Under the pieces are notes generated by a model that was given only the letters and a program-made list of their open reading frames with translations, searched no databases and was not told where the DNA came from. Below are positions 17,162 to 28,740 of a DNA stretch of 64,000 nucleotides, one piece after another. Source of the stretch: Henricia sp. BOLD:AAB3569. Taxonomy: Eukaryota; Echinodermata; Asteroidea; Spinulosida; Echinasteridae. The stretch covers positions 62,001 to 126,000 of the forward strand of contig JBBELK010001218.1 in NCBI GenBank assembly GCA_037783545.1, read 5' to 3'. Both the position numbers and the translations under genes were made by a program. Numbering within the stretch: the stretch's first letter is position 1; each line of letters starts with the position of its first letter.

Positions 17162-20100
17162 ATGTCCACAGGTGGCGACAAGACAAAAAGTGCCACTCCA
17201 GATGATGTACACAAAACAACACACTCCTTTGTAATTCTCGGCTCAGTATTCCTGGCAGCCGTGGGTGTTATGGTCTTTGTGTACTTTAGTTTCCCACATT
17301 TAGATACGTAAGTTCATTATTTAAAACCATTATCAATGCTTTGACGAATACAGTACATGTACATTGTTATATTGGCTCAAAGCAAGTTTAATTGTTCTGT
17401 GAGTGGTTGAATTCCATATCTGGCCACTGTATGAGTTGTTATGGCCTATAAACCATGTAAATATGCCAGTTTAATGGTAACATTAGGAGGGCAAAATCTG
17501 AGGATTTTAGTAAGGAAAACAATTTTTGGAACTTGTCCCATAAATTTTGCCCATGAGATTCCAGGCAGTAGGCCAGGTGGACCAGTGGCCAAGTATGGTA
17601 TTCTTTCCGAAAAACCTTACTGAAAGTGTTAATAGGCAATGGTAATGAGCATGACATGAGTTCATTTGTGTCCACGAAGGTACATGTACTTTTTGTAAGA
17701 AATTAAGAACTAAAGGTACATTTTATTGCTTGTTTTATCTTCCAAATGACATATTAGGTCTCTAATGATAAAATCTTGTGTTCTTTGTTGCCTAGGAGTG
17801 AACTGCAATACTTTAAACTACCGAGGGACATTGAGGATGCCAAAGCCCTGGGAAGGGTCCTGTCCCGATACAGCAAGACGTACTATGTTACAGTTATGGT
17901 GGCCTTTTTCATGACGTATATATTGTATCCTTTGTCTCAGATTGGGGTGTTTACCACACACATGAAATTAGCTGAGTTTGAAATGGCAGTGTCTAAAACA
18001 TTTAGGGGAATGTGTCCAGATCACATTTTTGAGCGCCCCATTTTCCCCATGGGTGTTGAGATTTTGAAATATAATTTCTCATATTTTTGTCATTTTAAAG
18101 GATATCAAAAAACCACCGATGTTTTGTGAACTAATTTATTACTTTTTTTTATTTATTTAAGAATGAAGCTTATAAGTGTCTTCCACCTAAACATCAAGAT
18201 ACATAGGTGGGTGGCACCATTGGCAGCCGATGACCAGAGACACCAGGGAATCCCCTAACTCTTATTTAGTCTTCACGAAAGAATACTCTGGGATCTTTTA
18301 AGTGCGTTAGACAATAACACTTTTCACTCAAAGGCACAGGTACCCCAGCCGGGGATCGAACCCACAACCCCAAATTTTCACCCGAGTATTGCGAGTCAGT
18401 GACCTAAACCACTCGGCCACGGTACCCAACATAAAGCAGTGTAGTGATTAATACCAACCTTGTTGCTTCAGATTGTAAATTTCCAATTTTCTTCCCAAAT
18501 CCCGTGGATAGTATTTTAGAGAGGTACATGTATTTGGTAGGATTGTTGGGTTAAAACGAAATCCATTTTCAGGAAAAATCTGGTCTTTTAACTAGTCCAG
18601 CTTGCTAATAAGCTAGTTACCAAATAAGTAAAAGCTGAACACTGGAAGCTGAGCTGACAGATGTATATGACTGGTTTGTTTTCGGTTTCAGGTTCGAATC
18701 GTATTAAGGAACATATTATTTTTTTTCTACCCCAAAAGGTGGTGGCAGAAGTGGATTAATGGACAAATTAAGGAAGAGGTTAAATTGTTTTCCTGAGTGT
18801 TTCCTTCTGACAGCCTACAGACGTTTGCAATCCCAGGGTCTATATTCCTCAGTATTCTCTCAGGTTTTCTGTTTCCATTCCCGCTAGCTCTACTGTTGGT
18901 CTGTTTAGTAAGTATGTTATCTCACTAAAGAAAAGGGGATAGAATTGTTGGATCAGTAGTCAAGTATCAAGAGCACCAGGTTATCCAAGACCAAGCTTAG
19001 ATCAAGATCAACACCAAGACTGATAGTCAAACACCAAGACTATAGACCAAGACTGGCAGTCTGAGACCAAGACCAAGACTGGCAGTCTGAGACCAAGACT
19101 GAGATTGGCGGTCCGAGACTAAGAGCAAACCCGACATTACACAACGACCGAGACTGGCAGTCTGGGACCAAGACCGAGGTTGGCAGTCCGAGACCGAAAG
19201 CAAAAGCGACATTCCACGACTAAGACCAAGACTGGCAGTCTGGGACTAAGACTGATGAGACTGGTAGTTCAAAACCGAGACTGAGGCTGGCAATCCAATC
19301 CACATACCGGTTTTTCCAAGGATATCGCCAAAAAACCACCAAAGTTTTGAAAACTAATTTATCAGGTTACATAAAACAGTGCAGTGATAACACGAATATT
19401 TTTGCTTCAACATCCTAATTGGAGACTGCAAATTTTTTGTTTTCTCCCCAGTGGATAGTATTTTGGGCCGGAGGCATCTTACACAATGTATATGATTTTT
19501 GCGTTAGAACGAAATCCATTTTCTGGAAAAATCTGGACAATCTTCTTTAACTATGTTGTATAAAATGTGGCTTATTTTCATAGTGCTCTGCCGTCGGTGC
19601 GTCCAACTGCTATTTATTGTCCTACCTCGTGGGTGTCCGGCTGGTCCTGAAGTACATACCTGAACGAGTAGAAAGCTGGTCTGCTACGGTGAGTCTGTCA
19701 ATTGGTTTACTTTTCCCTTTTATAATTGATGTGGAAAATTTGCATTTTTAAAATCTTATCAGTTGCTTATGCACGCAATTCACCTGCCCGGTGAAAAATA
19801 ATGGATCTTTTCACCAGCTGATGTCACTGTGAATTGCTTGAATTTATGGCAAATTTTAATAATGATAATAATAATGGATGTTTATATAAATATAAAAATA
19901 GCGCAATGTATCCACCCTCGCGGGCGCTCAAGCCGATGAAATACAAATTACACACTATTAAAGAAAATTACATATGATTGAATGCCTTGTGCATGAGGTG
20001 GGTTTTGAAACATGAATCATTTGAAAGAGGATAGTGTATCACTAGATCTGATCTGAAAGGGCAATTAAGTCGAGGTGCTGCCACTGAGAAGGATCGACTT

Positions 20101-23100
20101 CCCCACGTGTGATGTGATCTTGGTTGATGGAGCAAGAGTTGACTACTATAGAGCGTAAAGTGCCTGATGGTTTGTGATAAGAGAACAGATCCGAGATGTA
20201 TAATGGAGCCATGCCATTCTCAATGATTTAAATACAATGAGAATGATCTTGAAGATAATCCTATGATATACCGAAAGCCAATGGAGTTTTTTTTTTAGGA
20301 CAGGTGAAATGTGAGATAATTTTTTAATTCGTGTAACCAGACGTGCCGCCGTGTTCTGAATGCGTTGTAAACTTGAAAGTTGAACATGTGGAATGCCAAA
20401 TAAAAGCGAGTTGCCCATGTCTAATCTGGATGTTATGAAAAAGTGAACAATTTGTTATGTTGAATCATGTGTCAAATATTTCCGAATTCTGCCAATATTA
20501 CGAACATGGAATGATGCGGAACGAACTGTGTAAAAACCATGCTCTGTGAAAGACATTGCCCAATCAAACATAATCCCAAGGTTACGAACATGATCAATGC
20601 GAATGACACGAGAGTCGCCACTGTGATGAAGGGAATTGTAACTTTGGACAACTGGTGTGAAGAACCAATTACCATGAATTCTGTTTTGTCTTCATTAAGT
20701 TTAAAGAAATGTTGTTTATTATTTGTATCTCTAGGTTGCTAAACAGAGGGAACATCTACTAAATTATAATATTTTCCTACGGATCACTCCTTTCCTGCCA
20801 AATTGGTTTATCAACATCACATCGCCCATTCTCAAAGTTAAAGAAAATTAAATATGATTGAATGCCTTGTGCATGAGGTGGGTTTTGAAACATGATTCAT
20901 TTGAAAGAGGATAGTGTATCACTAGATCTGATCTGAAAGGGCAATTAAGTCGAGGTGCTACTACTGAGAAGGATCGACTTCCCCACGTGTGATGTGATCT
21001 TGGTTGATGGAGCAAGAGTTGACTACTAGAGCGTAAAGTGCGTGATGGTTTCACTATGAACCACTAACAATGGAAATTGGGCACACACCATTGTTAATAA
21101 CAATGGTTTGTGCCCAATTTCCATTGTTAGTTGCTCATAGTGTTTGTGATAAGAGAGCAGATCCGAGAAGTATAATGGAGCCATGCCATTCTCAATTATT
21201 TTAATACAATGAGCATTATCTTGAAGATAATCCTATGATATACCGGAAGCCAATGGAGTTTTTTTTTAGGACAGGTGAAATGTGAGATAATTTGCTAATT
21301 CGTGTAACTAGACGTACCGCCGTGTTCTGAATGCGTTGTAAACGTGAAAGTTGAACCTGTGGAATGCCAAATAAAAGCGATTTGCCCATGTCTAATCTGG
21401 ATGTTATGCTACGTTTACACCATGTCCCCGGCAGTCCCGGCGCCCCGGTTTGGCCAAAACGTGGCGTGCCGTGGAACTTTTATTGTCTCTTTATTACTTT
21501 GGCTCGACTCGGCCCTAGTTGAGCCGGTGTGTTGCGTTCTACCACGGTGCGTTACGTCCCGGTACGGAAAGCGTGGCGCGCCGTGTCGGTTCCGGGACGC
21601 GAGGCGGACGGCGCGCCCCGGAACCGGGACGGCGCGCTACGTTTCAAGCGCCGTTCCACTACGGATGGGTCCACGTCCCAGGCCGGCCTGCTAAGTTCTA
21701 ATGCGGTGCCTCACGTCCGTCCCGTTCGTGTCACGTTTGTTGTCCCGGCCCAATACGTTCCGAACGATGTGCGAGGGTCTGCTGCGGCGCCCTGCGACTG
21801 AACGTGGCAGCTGTCACGTTTCACGCCCCGGTGGTCACCCGGAGGGTATAAATAGTGCGCTCCACACCTTCATTTTCACTTTGTCCTGGAGCGCGACGCG
21901 GTGAGGCGTAACTGGCCCTGAGCAACAACCGTCACACACCTTGGCGCACCGCAGCTCACCGGGCCGCATTCACACCATGCTAGTGGCCACTACCGTGACG
22001 GGCCCTGGTAGACCGTGGGGTGCCGGGCTTCCAAACGTGGCGGAGCGTGAGGCGATCAGAGGTCACCGGCACCCCACGGTGCCACAACCCGGTGACTCAA
22101 GGCACACTGCGGTCCGTCACGCCCTGTGACGGAAGCCCCGTCCCACTGCGGCCCAGGACGATTCTCATTAGTGCCGGGAGTGCCGGGGCAAATTTTTTGA
22201 CAGAGCTGCTCACTGGCCGGTGGCAAGGGTGAGCTACGGTCATTCACGTTTCGCCACCCCGGTCCCCTACGCTCCCCGACGTCAATCCCGGTGCCTCCAC
22301 AGTGATCCTCTACCGGGGCGCCGGGACTGCCGGGGACATGGTGTAAACGTAGCATTATGAAAGAGTGAACAATTTGTTCTGTTGAGTCAAGTGTCAAATA
22401 TTTCCGAATTCTGCCAATATTACGAACATGGAATGATGCGGAACGAACTGTGTAAAAACCATGCTCTGTGAAAGACATTGCCCAATCAAACATAATCCCA
22501 AGGTTACGAACATGATCAATGCGAATGACACGAGAGTCGCCACTGTGATGAAGGGAATTGTAACTTTGGACAACTGGTGTGAAGAACCAATTACCATGAA
22601 TTCTGTTTTGTCTTCATTAAGTTTCAAGAAATGTTGTTTATTGTTTGTATCTCTAGGTTGCTAAACAGAGGGAACATCTACTAAATTATATTATTTTCCT
22701 ACGGATCACTCCTTTCCTGCCAAATTGGTTTATCAACATCACATCGCCCATTCTCAAAGTTCCCATTACACCTTTCTTCTTAGGAACATTTCTAGGTGAG
22801 TTATCTTAGGGGCCGTCCAAAGTTGTCAACATTTTCACAGTTCTACAGAGAGTATTATTTTTCAAGACTCCCCTCCCTCCCCCCGAAATACTACTTATCA
22901 ACATTTGTTTGTCATACCATAAAATGTTAATAATTTGCAGTGCATGTAAAGTCCTAGCGACCGCCTTCCTACGCTTTGTAGAATCGTGAAAATGTTGACA
23001 ACTTTGGACAGCCCCTTGCATCGTCCTTTTGTTAAAACCTATATAAACTAAACACCTCAACAAAAGTAAGTTCCCCTCTAAATAATTAATTAGGCCTACA

Positions 23101-23474
23101 TCTCCCGAAGTAAATTTCGGAATTACACAAAACTTGGTGTGAATGAATAGTGCAATGCATGGAACGTGCATTTTAAGTGGTGGGTCTATACCTTATGTCA
23201 TGCATGAATGAGCAGCATTTAATGGTGAAATTTACACAATTGACAAAAATTGCAAAATTGGCCTTTTATATCTGAACGGCATCAATATTCTTTATTTTCC
23301 GCAGGTGTGGCACCGCCATCTTTCATTGCAATTCAGGCAGGGACGACACTATACCAGCTAAGTCACTACGGCGATGCAGTGTCCTGGACATCGGTTATTG
23401 TTCTGGCCGTTCTAGCTGTCGTGTCCATTCTACCAGTCTTTTTGAAGAACCGTTTAAGAAAGAAATTTGAGTGA
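17162..23474 (+). CDS. TMEM41B: TMEM41B, ER VTT-domain lipid scramblase
   Basis: Six in-frame exons: 17162-17307, 17796-17924, 18814-18907, 19584-19688, 22657-22795 and 23305-23474, giving 260 residues. TMEM41B is an ER multi-pass phospholipid scramblase needed for autophagosome formation and lipid mobilisation. Seen: a hydrophobic segment at about residues 23-44, the KLPRDIEDAKALGRVLSRY linker, then the VTT/DedA core with LQTFAIPGSIFLSILSGF, GASNCYLLSYLVG, FLRITPFLPNWFINITSP and GVAPPSFIAIQAGTTLYQL. The C-terminus ends RKKFE, like the vertebrate protein. The start is uncertain: ATG at 17162 fits, but CCACAG just after it could instead be an acceptor, adding an upstream exon. Vertebrate proteins are about 30 residues longer at this end. 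Intron 4 contains a broken duplicate of exon 5. Confidence 0.95.
17990..18605. mobile_element. Family D element split by a SINE
   Basis: The left part, from GTGTCCAGATCACATTTTTG to AACTAATTTATTAC, and the right part, from ACATAAAGCAGTG to GGAAAAATCTGGTC, are contiguous in other family D copies. Here they are separated by the tRNA-headed SINE at 18138-18427. It lies in TMEM41B intron 2. Confidence 0.75.
18138..18427 (-). repeat. tRNA-derived SINE with A-rich tail, copy 1
   Basis: On the minus strand the head reads GGTACCGTGGCCGAGTGG, later GTGGGTTCGATCCCCGG (B box) and closing GGGGTACC, resembling a class II tRNA with a long variable arm. The body contains GATCCCAGAGTATTC and TGGTGTCTCTGG, and the 3' end is A-rich. 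A relative is at 37320-37610. It interrupts a family D transposon. Confidence 0.75.
18975..19270 (+). repeat. Imperfect repeat, AGACCAAGACTGGCAGTCTG
   Basis: A diverged minisatellite of about 20-30 bp units rich in GACCAAGAC and TGGCAGTC in TMEM41B intron 3. Short related text recurs at 36405-36470. Confidence 0.8.
19300..19556 (+). mobile_element. Family D element, truncated copy
   Basis: It contains AAGGATATCGCCAAAAAACC, AACTAATTTATCAGGTTACA and AACGAAATCCATTTTCTGG, but lacks the left terminus. It lies in TMEM41B intron 3. Confidence 0.65.
19860..20711 (-). mobile_element. CR1-like LINE, RT C-terminal fragment (duplication unit 1)
   Basis: Minus-strand frames read as the end of a CR1/L2-type reverse transcriptase: NEDKTEF.VIGSSHQLSKV, then HVRNLGIMFD, HVRNIGRIRKYL, LLFGIPHVQLSSLQRIQNTA, LHWLSVYHRI and FKSL. 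A microsatellite (AAT)n tail at 19858-19880 marks the LINE 3' end. Frameshifts and stops show it is dead. Positions 19960-20839 were tandemly duplicated. Confidence 0.85.
20735..20839 (+). pseudogene. Broken duplicate of TMEM41B exon 5
   Basis: The first 105 bp of exon 5 (22657-22761) are repeated here with the upstream acceptor (TGTATCTCTAG). The copy stops at CTCAAAGTT, where the second duplication unit begins, so the last 34 bp and the splice donor are missing. One difference changes the highly conserved NYIIFLRITPF to NYNIFLRITPF. Reading through gives Lys-Glu-Asn and a stop at 20849-20851. The true exon at 22657 has the conserved residue and donor. Confidence 0.93.
21052..21142. mobile_element. 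91-bp CACTA-type MITE (near-perfect hairpin)
   Basis: It begins CACTATGA and ends TCATAGTG and is almost wholly self-complementary around CAATGGAAATTGGGCACA. It is flanked by TTT on both sides. The duplication partner at 20168 shows the empty site GATGGTTTGTGAT. CACTA ends and a 3-bp duplication fit the EnSpm/CACTA superfamily. Confidence 0.85.
21417..22354. mobile_element. 938-bp GC-rich PIF/Harbinger-like TIR element
   Basis: It has perfect terminal inverted repeats of more than 40 bp, beginning TGCTACGTTTACACCATGTC and continuing into CCCGGCAGTCCCGGCGCC. It is flanked by TTA; the empty site in unit 1 (GATGTTATGAAA near 20433) confirms a 3-bp TTA duplication, typical of PIF/Harbinger. The interior is far richer in G, C and CpG than its surroundings. 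Open frames inside look like no transposase, so it is non-autonomous. Confidence 0.88.
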
Positions 23475-23494
23475 TAATGTGCGAGCGTTGCAGT

Positions 23495-23655
23495 CGAGTT
23501 AGCCTTTTGGCAAGACCTTATGGCTTTGGGGTTATACATCATGTATTGCTTGGTAAAATGTGGGACAGTCGGGCGTCTTGAGTGGAGTATACAAAGGCTG
23601 GGCGAACATTACGCATTCTGTCTTTCCACTAGGCCTTTTTCGAACTACCTACTGC
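23495..23655 (+). repeat. Dispersed repeat, copy 1
   Basis: TAGCCTTTTGG ... CTTATGGCTTTGG ... GGTAAAATGTGGGA ... GGAGTATACAAAGGC ... GGGCGAAC is shared with 31615-31785. It starts just after the TMEM41B stop codon, so it may form part of the 3' UTR. Confidence 0.65.
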
Positions 23656-24344
23656 TACATTATTCATTGCATGCAAGTAGTTGACCCATACGTGCAACGT
23701 CACAACAACATCACCAACGCCCCACTCTACACGTAAACGTTTTGAAACCAGATCGAAAACAAACTTAACAGCCAATGAGCGCTAGGAACCTGTTTTGCAC
23801 GCGCTCTTGTGATGCAGTCGCGGACAGTTCCCACAGAATAATCCGACCAATCACATCGCCTTCGGCATTGTGGAATCGTTCATTACCACTGTAGGTATGA
23901 CACATTGTTTTTTAAAAATCATTACATCAATGTTTTATACGAAATGATCATAATTTTCATTTGATTTGATTTATTTGCTGTTTAATTTACCCAGTGAATT
24001 CAACAGCGTACCTGCCTTGTTTGCATAGGGTGACCTGCATGACATCATGGAATTGTTCAGTTTGTGACTGGCTGATTTCTGCTACAAAAAAACGGTAGCA
24101 GATTATAAAGAAAAAACAGAAGAATTCCTCGCAGTTCAAAAAAAAGCAGTGAATGAGCCACTCGGCGTGTGTAGACTCTACTCAAGTCACCCAAATTCAC
24201 GAGGCCTTGTCAAAAGGCTACAGTCGAGTCTATCACAAGTCAAGAGATGACATAATGAACGATTTCAATTACAAGCAGCAAACGATGAAGACGCACGAAG
24301 AACAATTATTTAAATGTGGGGCTCAACAAAAGTGTAGCATTTTA

Positions 24345-25555
24345 AAGCAGCGTGTCCAGATCACATTTTTGACGCACCCATTTTCCCCATGGGTGTTGAG
24401 ATTTTGATACCATATCAATTTTGCGTTCTAAATTCGTATATATTTTCAATAATATCGTCAAAAAACACAAATTGCATTTAAAGGAGCGTGACCAGATTAC
24501 ATGTCATATTTTTCTCATTACCATTCTGAAATTTCATACCCTCAAAACCAGAAAAGCCTATAGGCCTATGTCCATTTTTAGCTAAAATGTTTTGCCTTTT
24601 CATAGTGCGGAGATAATATTTAAGGATATTATTTTTTTTGGAGGGCAATTACCAAACAAGTAGTCTACCTTTAAGTCTTAATTATATATGGGTCTGTCCA
24701 CAGTAAGGCTCCATAAAAAATATTGCTTGATTCTCATCAGCGGCCGGGTCAAATTTGCGGCGCCGGATCGATTTTTTTTATATTTTGTATACAAATTATA
24801 AAACCCCATTAAATGGGGTACATTTGAAAAATAAGTCAATAATTCCTTTCAGATGTCTTAGTTTATCTCAGAATTAAAGAAATTTCCTCGTTTTATTCTC
24901 AGGAGATAACTTTTGCCCAAAAAGTTAAGAAATTGCTGCCACAACATACATTTTTGAAAAGCAAGTGTACAAATTTTCCTATTACGTAGGTAACGTGGAC
25001 AGACAATTTTGTGACATTTTTTCCCGTCTTTGTTACATGCGTAATAGGAAAATTTGTGCACGAGGTTTTCACAAATGTATGTTGTAGGAGTATTTTTCTT
25101 ACTCCTTGGTGAAAAAGTTATTTCCTCAGTTGAGCTCGATAATTTAAAGATAAAATTAAGACATTTGAATTGAACTGGGACCTAAGATATTGAATGTTAC
25201 AGAAATGTACCCCATTACTGTGGACAGACCCATATCTATAAGATTACCGGTACTATTTATGCTAGAGTTTCTAATTTTTCAGCTACAATGAAATTTTTAA
25301 ACTCGTTTTTCTTAAAATTACATTTTTGGACAAAGGCTGTTCTGGTTTTAAGGGATGATATTTCCAGGGATATCGTCAAAAATCCACCAAAGTTTAGTAA
25401 ACTAATTTATCCGGTTACATAAAGTAGGGCAGTGATACCAACCTTTTTTCTTCCACATCCAAATTGGGGAGGTATTTTATATGATTGTTAGGTTAGAACA
25501 AAAATAATCCATTAAAAAAAAATAATCTGTTCACGTTCCTTTAAATTAAGGTAAC
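24345..25555. mobile_element. Family D elements with a nested TIR element
   Basis: One family D start is at about 24350 (GTGTCCAGATCACATTTTTG) and another at 24478 (TTAAAGGAGCGTGACCAG). The right part resumes at about 25365 (GGGATATCGTCAAAAATCC) and ends near 25543 with TTCACGTTCCTTTAA. Between them sits the separate TIR element 24688-25235. Confidence 0.7.
24688..25235. mobile_element. TIR element, TATGGGTCTGTCCACAGTAA ends, copy 1
   Basis: The left end TATGGGTCTGTCCACAGTAA is inverted at the right as TTACTGTGGACAGACCCATA. It has an internal palindrome around CCTATTACG and GTAACAAAGACGG. The second copy is at 60598-61020. It is nested inside family D. Confidence 0.82.
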
Positions 25556-26004
25556 CTTTATATAATCGATAATGTACTACAGTCTGTTGCCATAGATTCA
25601 CCAACCAGCATCAAAGATTCAAGTTGCTTAAAAGTAATAGCGCAGGGCCAAACACTACAATCGCCTGCCGAATAACTTATTCGTTGGAGAGATGTAATTA
25701 GTCCGTGTGTGTTTAAAAGAGGTCTAAACATATTTTTATTAAACCAATATCACCAGGAATACATTGTATTTATTCTCTAAAAAAAAAAAAATTCTATGAA
25801 TCTATTTAGTACTGAGTGGTTAAGGGTGCTAGAGTGGTGCCATTAATTTAATCTAAAACGCGAACTAGTTATTAACCCATTCTTTGTAACCTTTTGTATT
25901 ATCGTTTGAAACTGTATGAGTGCACCTTTTACATGTAATTGTATTTGACCAAACAGTAAACAGTGTTATGTGTTTCCCAAGTAGTCAGGGTCGTTGTGTA
26001 ATTT

Positions 26005-26180
26005 CGCTCACTTTTTTTGGAGATTAGATAAACTATACATTTTTGAAAACTCCAAAAAATAACAAACCAGAAAACATATGTTTCCATTTGCCCGAAGGCC
26101 TGTATGGCAGCCATCTTGGATTTTTAAAAATAGCGTCTTTCAGGTGGGATTTTTGTAGTATTTCAGCACTTAAATGATAC
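26005..26180 (+). repeat. Dispersed repeat, inverted to 29815-29960
   Basis: The block GGAGATTAGATAAACTATAC, TTTTTGAAAACTCC, GTTTCCATTTGCC, AAGGCCTGTA and GCCATCTTGGATT recurs in inverse orientation at 29815-29960. No coding sequence is seen. Confidence 0.7.
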
Positions 26181-26559
26181 AGAATTATAATTTTTGTGGC
26201 TAAACCTATATATTTTGGTACAAGGAATCAAGTCAAAATTACAAAATGATACCAGACTGTCAAAGACACTGCTCCGTCCTTCGGACGGGATGTAAGCACT
26301 TTTAAGTGTCCCAGAGCATTCATTCGCACATAGAAGGAGATTCACCCGGTGTTTCTGGCTTGGCTTGGTTGCCTAAGGGCCTCCCTCAGATTTAGGCCTA
26401 CATGGATTCTGTGAATGTCTGTCACCATGACCAATTATGCAAAACAATTGCACCTGGGTATGATCATGGATTATCTTGTGGCTATGGATTTAAGCACTAC
26501 AGTCGAAACCTATGTAGGTTAACAAGAAGCTGAGGTTGTGATCTTAATCTTGATAAGTA

Positions 26560-28740
26560 CATGAGTGGTTTCAGTGCCATCAGTTGTAAAAGTCATTCTG
26601 TAGTGGATCAAGGAACTCCTGCTGAGCACTGGCAGCCTGTCCCCAGGCACACTCTGATCTGGACCCTAAGGACTCAGAATTCCCATCGTCTCGGCAGAGA
26701 TCACGGCGTCATCGGCGAACTCCACAGTCGGTTCCTCCCACCATCCGTCCCATAATCCAGTCCAGCATGCAAGTGTTGAAACGTGACAGGGCCAGTACGC
26801 ATCCCTGCCTCACTCCAGTATTAACTGGAAAGAAGTCAGAGATGCCACTGCCGCACTTCACATCACTTTCTGTTCCGGAGTTCAGGGAGGCGATGAGATG
26901 CACCAACCGAGGAGGGATCCCAAAGGGCATTCTTACTGACTGAGTCGAACGCCTTTTTGATGTCGATGTAGGCTGCCATCAGCCTACATGTACGATTGAA
27001 CTCACAAAAGCGCTCAGTGAAGATTCGGAGGGCCAAAATGCGGTCTACAGTGGACATCTTCAGAGTGAACCCGGACTGCTCAGGGCGCTGGTGATCCAGC
27101 AGCTGCTGGCGCACCCGATTGAGGAGCACACGCGCAAAGACCTTGCCCGAAACTGAGAGGAAGGTTACACCGGTAGTTGTTACACTCCAAAATGCCACTC
27201 TTCCCCTTCTAGATTGGGACAATAACGCCCTTTCTCCAGTCGGATGGGATGACACCCGAGTTCTAGACTGAACAAATGTGCAACCATAGGAGAGATGCCT
27301 CGCCGCCCACCTTGAGCATCTCCGTGTAGATGCCGCAAACACCTGGTGCCTTGCCGTCCTTAATCTGCCCAGAGCCTTTCGAACTTCTTCGAGGCTCGGT
27401 GGGTCGCAGGTCACTGTCGGTTCGGCAGTCAGGGGCTCGACGCCTTCCGCAGAGAATTTGCAGTCAGGCTGGTCAGCACTATATAACTTCTCAAAGTACC
27501 CGGCCCAACGTTTCCTAACGGAGCGCCCCTCGGTCAGGATCTCGCCGTCAGCCGCACGAATCGTCGGGCTTCTCACAGGGGCACCCAAAGAGCGAAGTTT
27601 CCAGATTGCCTATAGGCCGGCCGGGAGTCACTCGTGCTTAGGTGGCCCTCGACCGTCTCGCAGAGGTCCCGGACTCTGGCCTTCCGGTCCCCAGGCATCG
27701 CCCGAAGCGCTTCGCGCCGCAGCTCCTTGTGCATGCTGCACAGCATTGCAGTTTCTCTGGAGATCACGCGGTCTTGCCTTCTCGGCTTCTCCGGAATGCA
27801 CTCACCGGCAGCCTCCAAGATTAAGACGTGGGTTCTGAAGGCCGACCATATCATCTCCGGATGCATATCAGACGCTTCAGACTTCAGACGCAGCTTCAGA
27901 GTTGATACCAGCACCCTGTGGTCAGTGCTGGAGAACTGGGCACTCGTGTACACCCGGCAGTTCTCGATCAGCCTCCAGCGCCATCAACAAGTACATGGTC
28001 GATCTCCTTCCTGGTGACGCCGTTGTCCAGCGCCGCCAATCCGGTCTCTGGAACCACGATCCAGATATCCTCAACCTGCGACTTACTGCAAAGTCAAGCA
28101 ACACTGAGGAGCTTTCATCACGTGGTCCAGAGCCGTGAGGACCGATACATGGCTCGTAGCCGTCTCTGGATGTGCCAGCGGTAGCATTGAAATCACCGAG
28201 AAGGTCTAGCGTATCCCCCTTGGGTACCGCATCCACCATCGTGTGGAGTTGGGCATAAAATGCCTCCTTCGTGGAGCGGTCACAATCCCTGTTCGGAGCC
28301 TACACTGCAACAAATAAGACTACGCCCACAGTATGGACAAGCCTCGGTTGCATCATACGTACGCTTCTGAGACTGACGTAACCTCCCTTACCAGCGAAGC
28401 GAGCCGGTCAGCAACCGCAACTGCCACGCCCTGTCGGCTGCACCGAAGTATGTATAACCACCTCCTCCAATCTCACCCGAGCGTGGCGTCCTCACCTCAG
28501 ACAAGGCAGCAACGGCTATGTCGAGCCGGGCGAGCTGAAGGGAGAGGATGTTTCAGGCGCCAAGCCGGACCAAGCCGGACCGGTTGAGCCGAGGGGGCCG
28601 AAGTCCAGTGAACTGCGCCTCAGCACCACCGCGCCGACTTGTTTGCATGATCACGGTCAGCAGAGTCGACCATGTATGTGCCACCTCCGGAAGCAGAGGT
28701 AAGGCTACCACCTTGGTTACAGGCTGGCTTGTGGACATCA
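26560..28740 (-). mobile_element. Decayed LINE, near full-length ORF span
   Basis: Minus-strand frames give, in order, an endonuclease start (QLARLDIAVAALSEVRT), [107 protein letters not shown] and VNTGVRQGCVLA. Numerous stops and frameshifts make it inactive. It is the longest of the three related LINE copies here. Confidence 0.88.

Larger units (their letters stand above)
20840..22761. repeat. Second unit of tandem duplication in TMEM41B intron 4
   Basis: Sequence from 19960-20839 is repeated here at high identity: the LINE fragment on the minus strand to about 22633, then the intron end and exon 5 start. Unit 2 is longer only because it gained a 91-bp insertion (21052-21142) and a 938-bp insertion (21417-22354). 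Unit 2 contains the functional exon 5 acceptor. Confidence 0.93.

Noticed and set aside
21344..22493. Arg/Pro-rich open frames inside the GC-rich TIR element
   Set aside because: Long open frames are expected from high GC and few stops; no transposase motif is visible.
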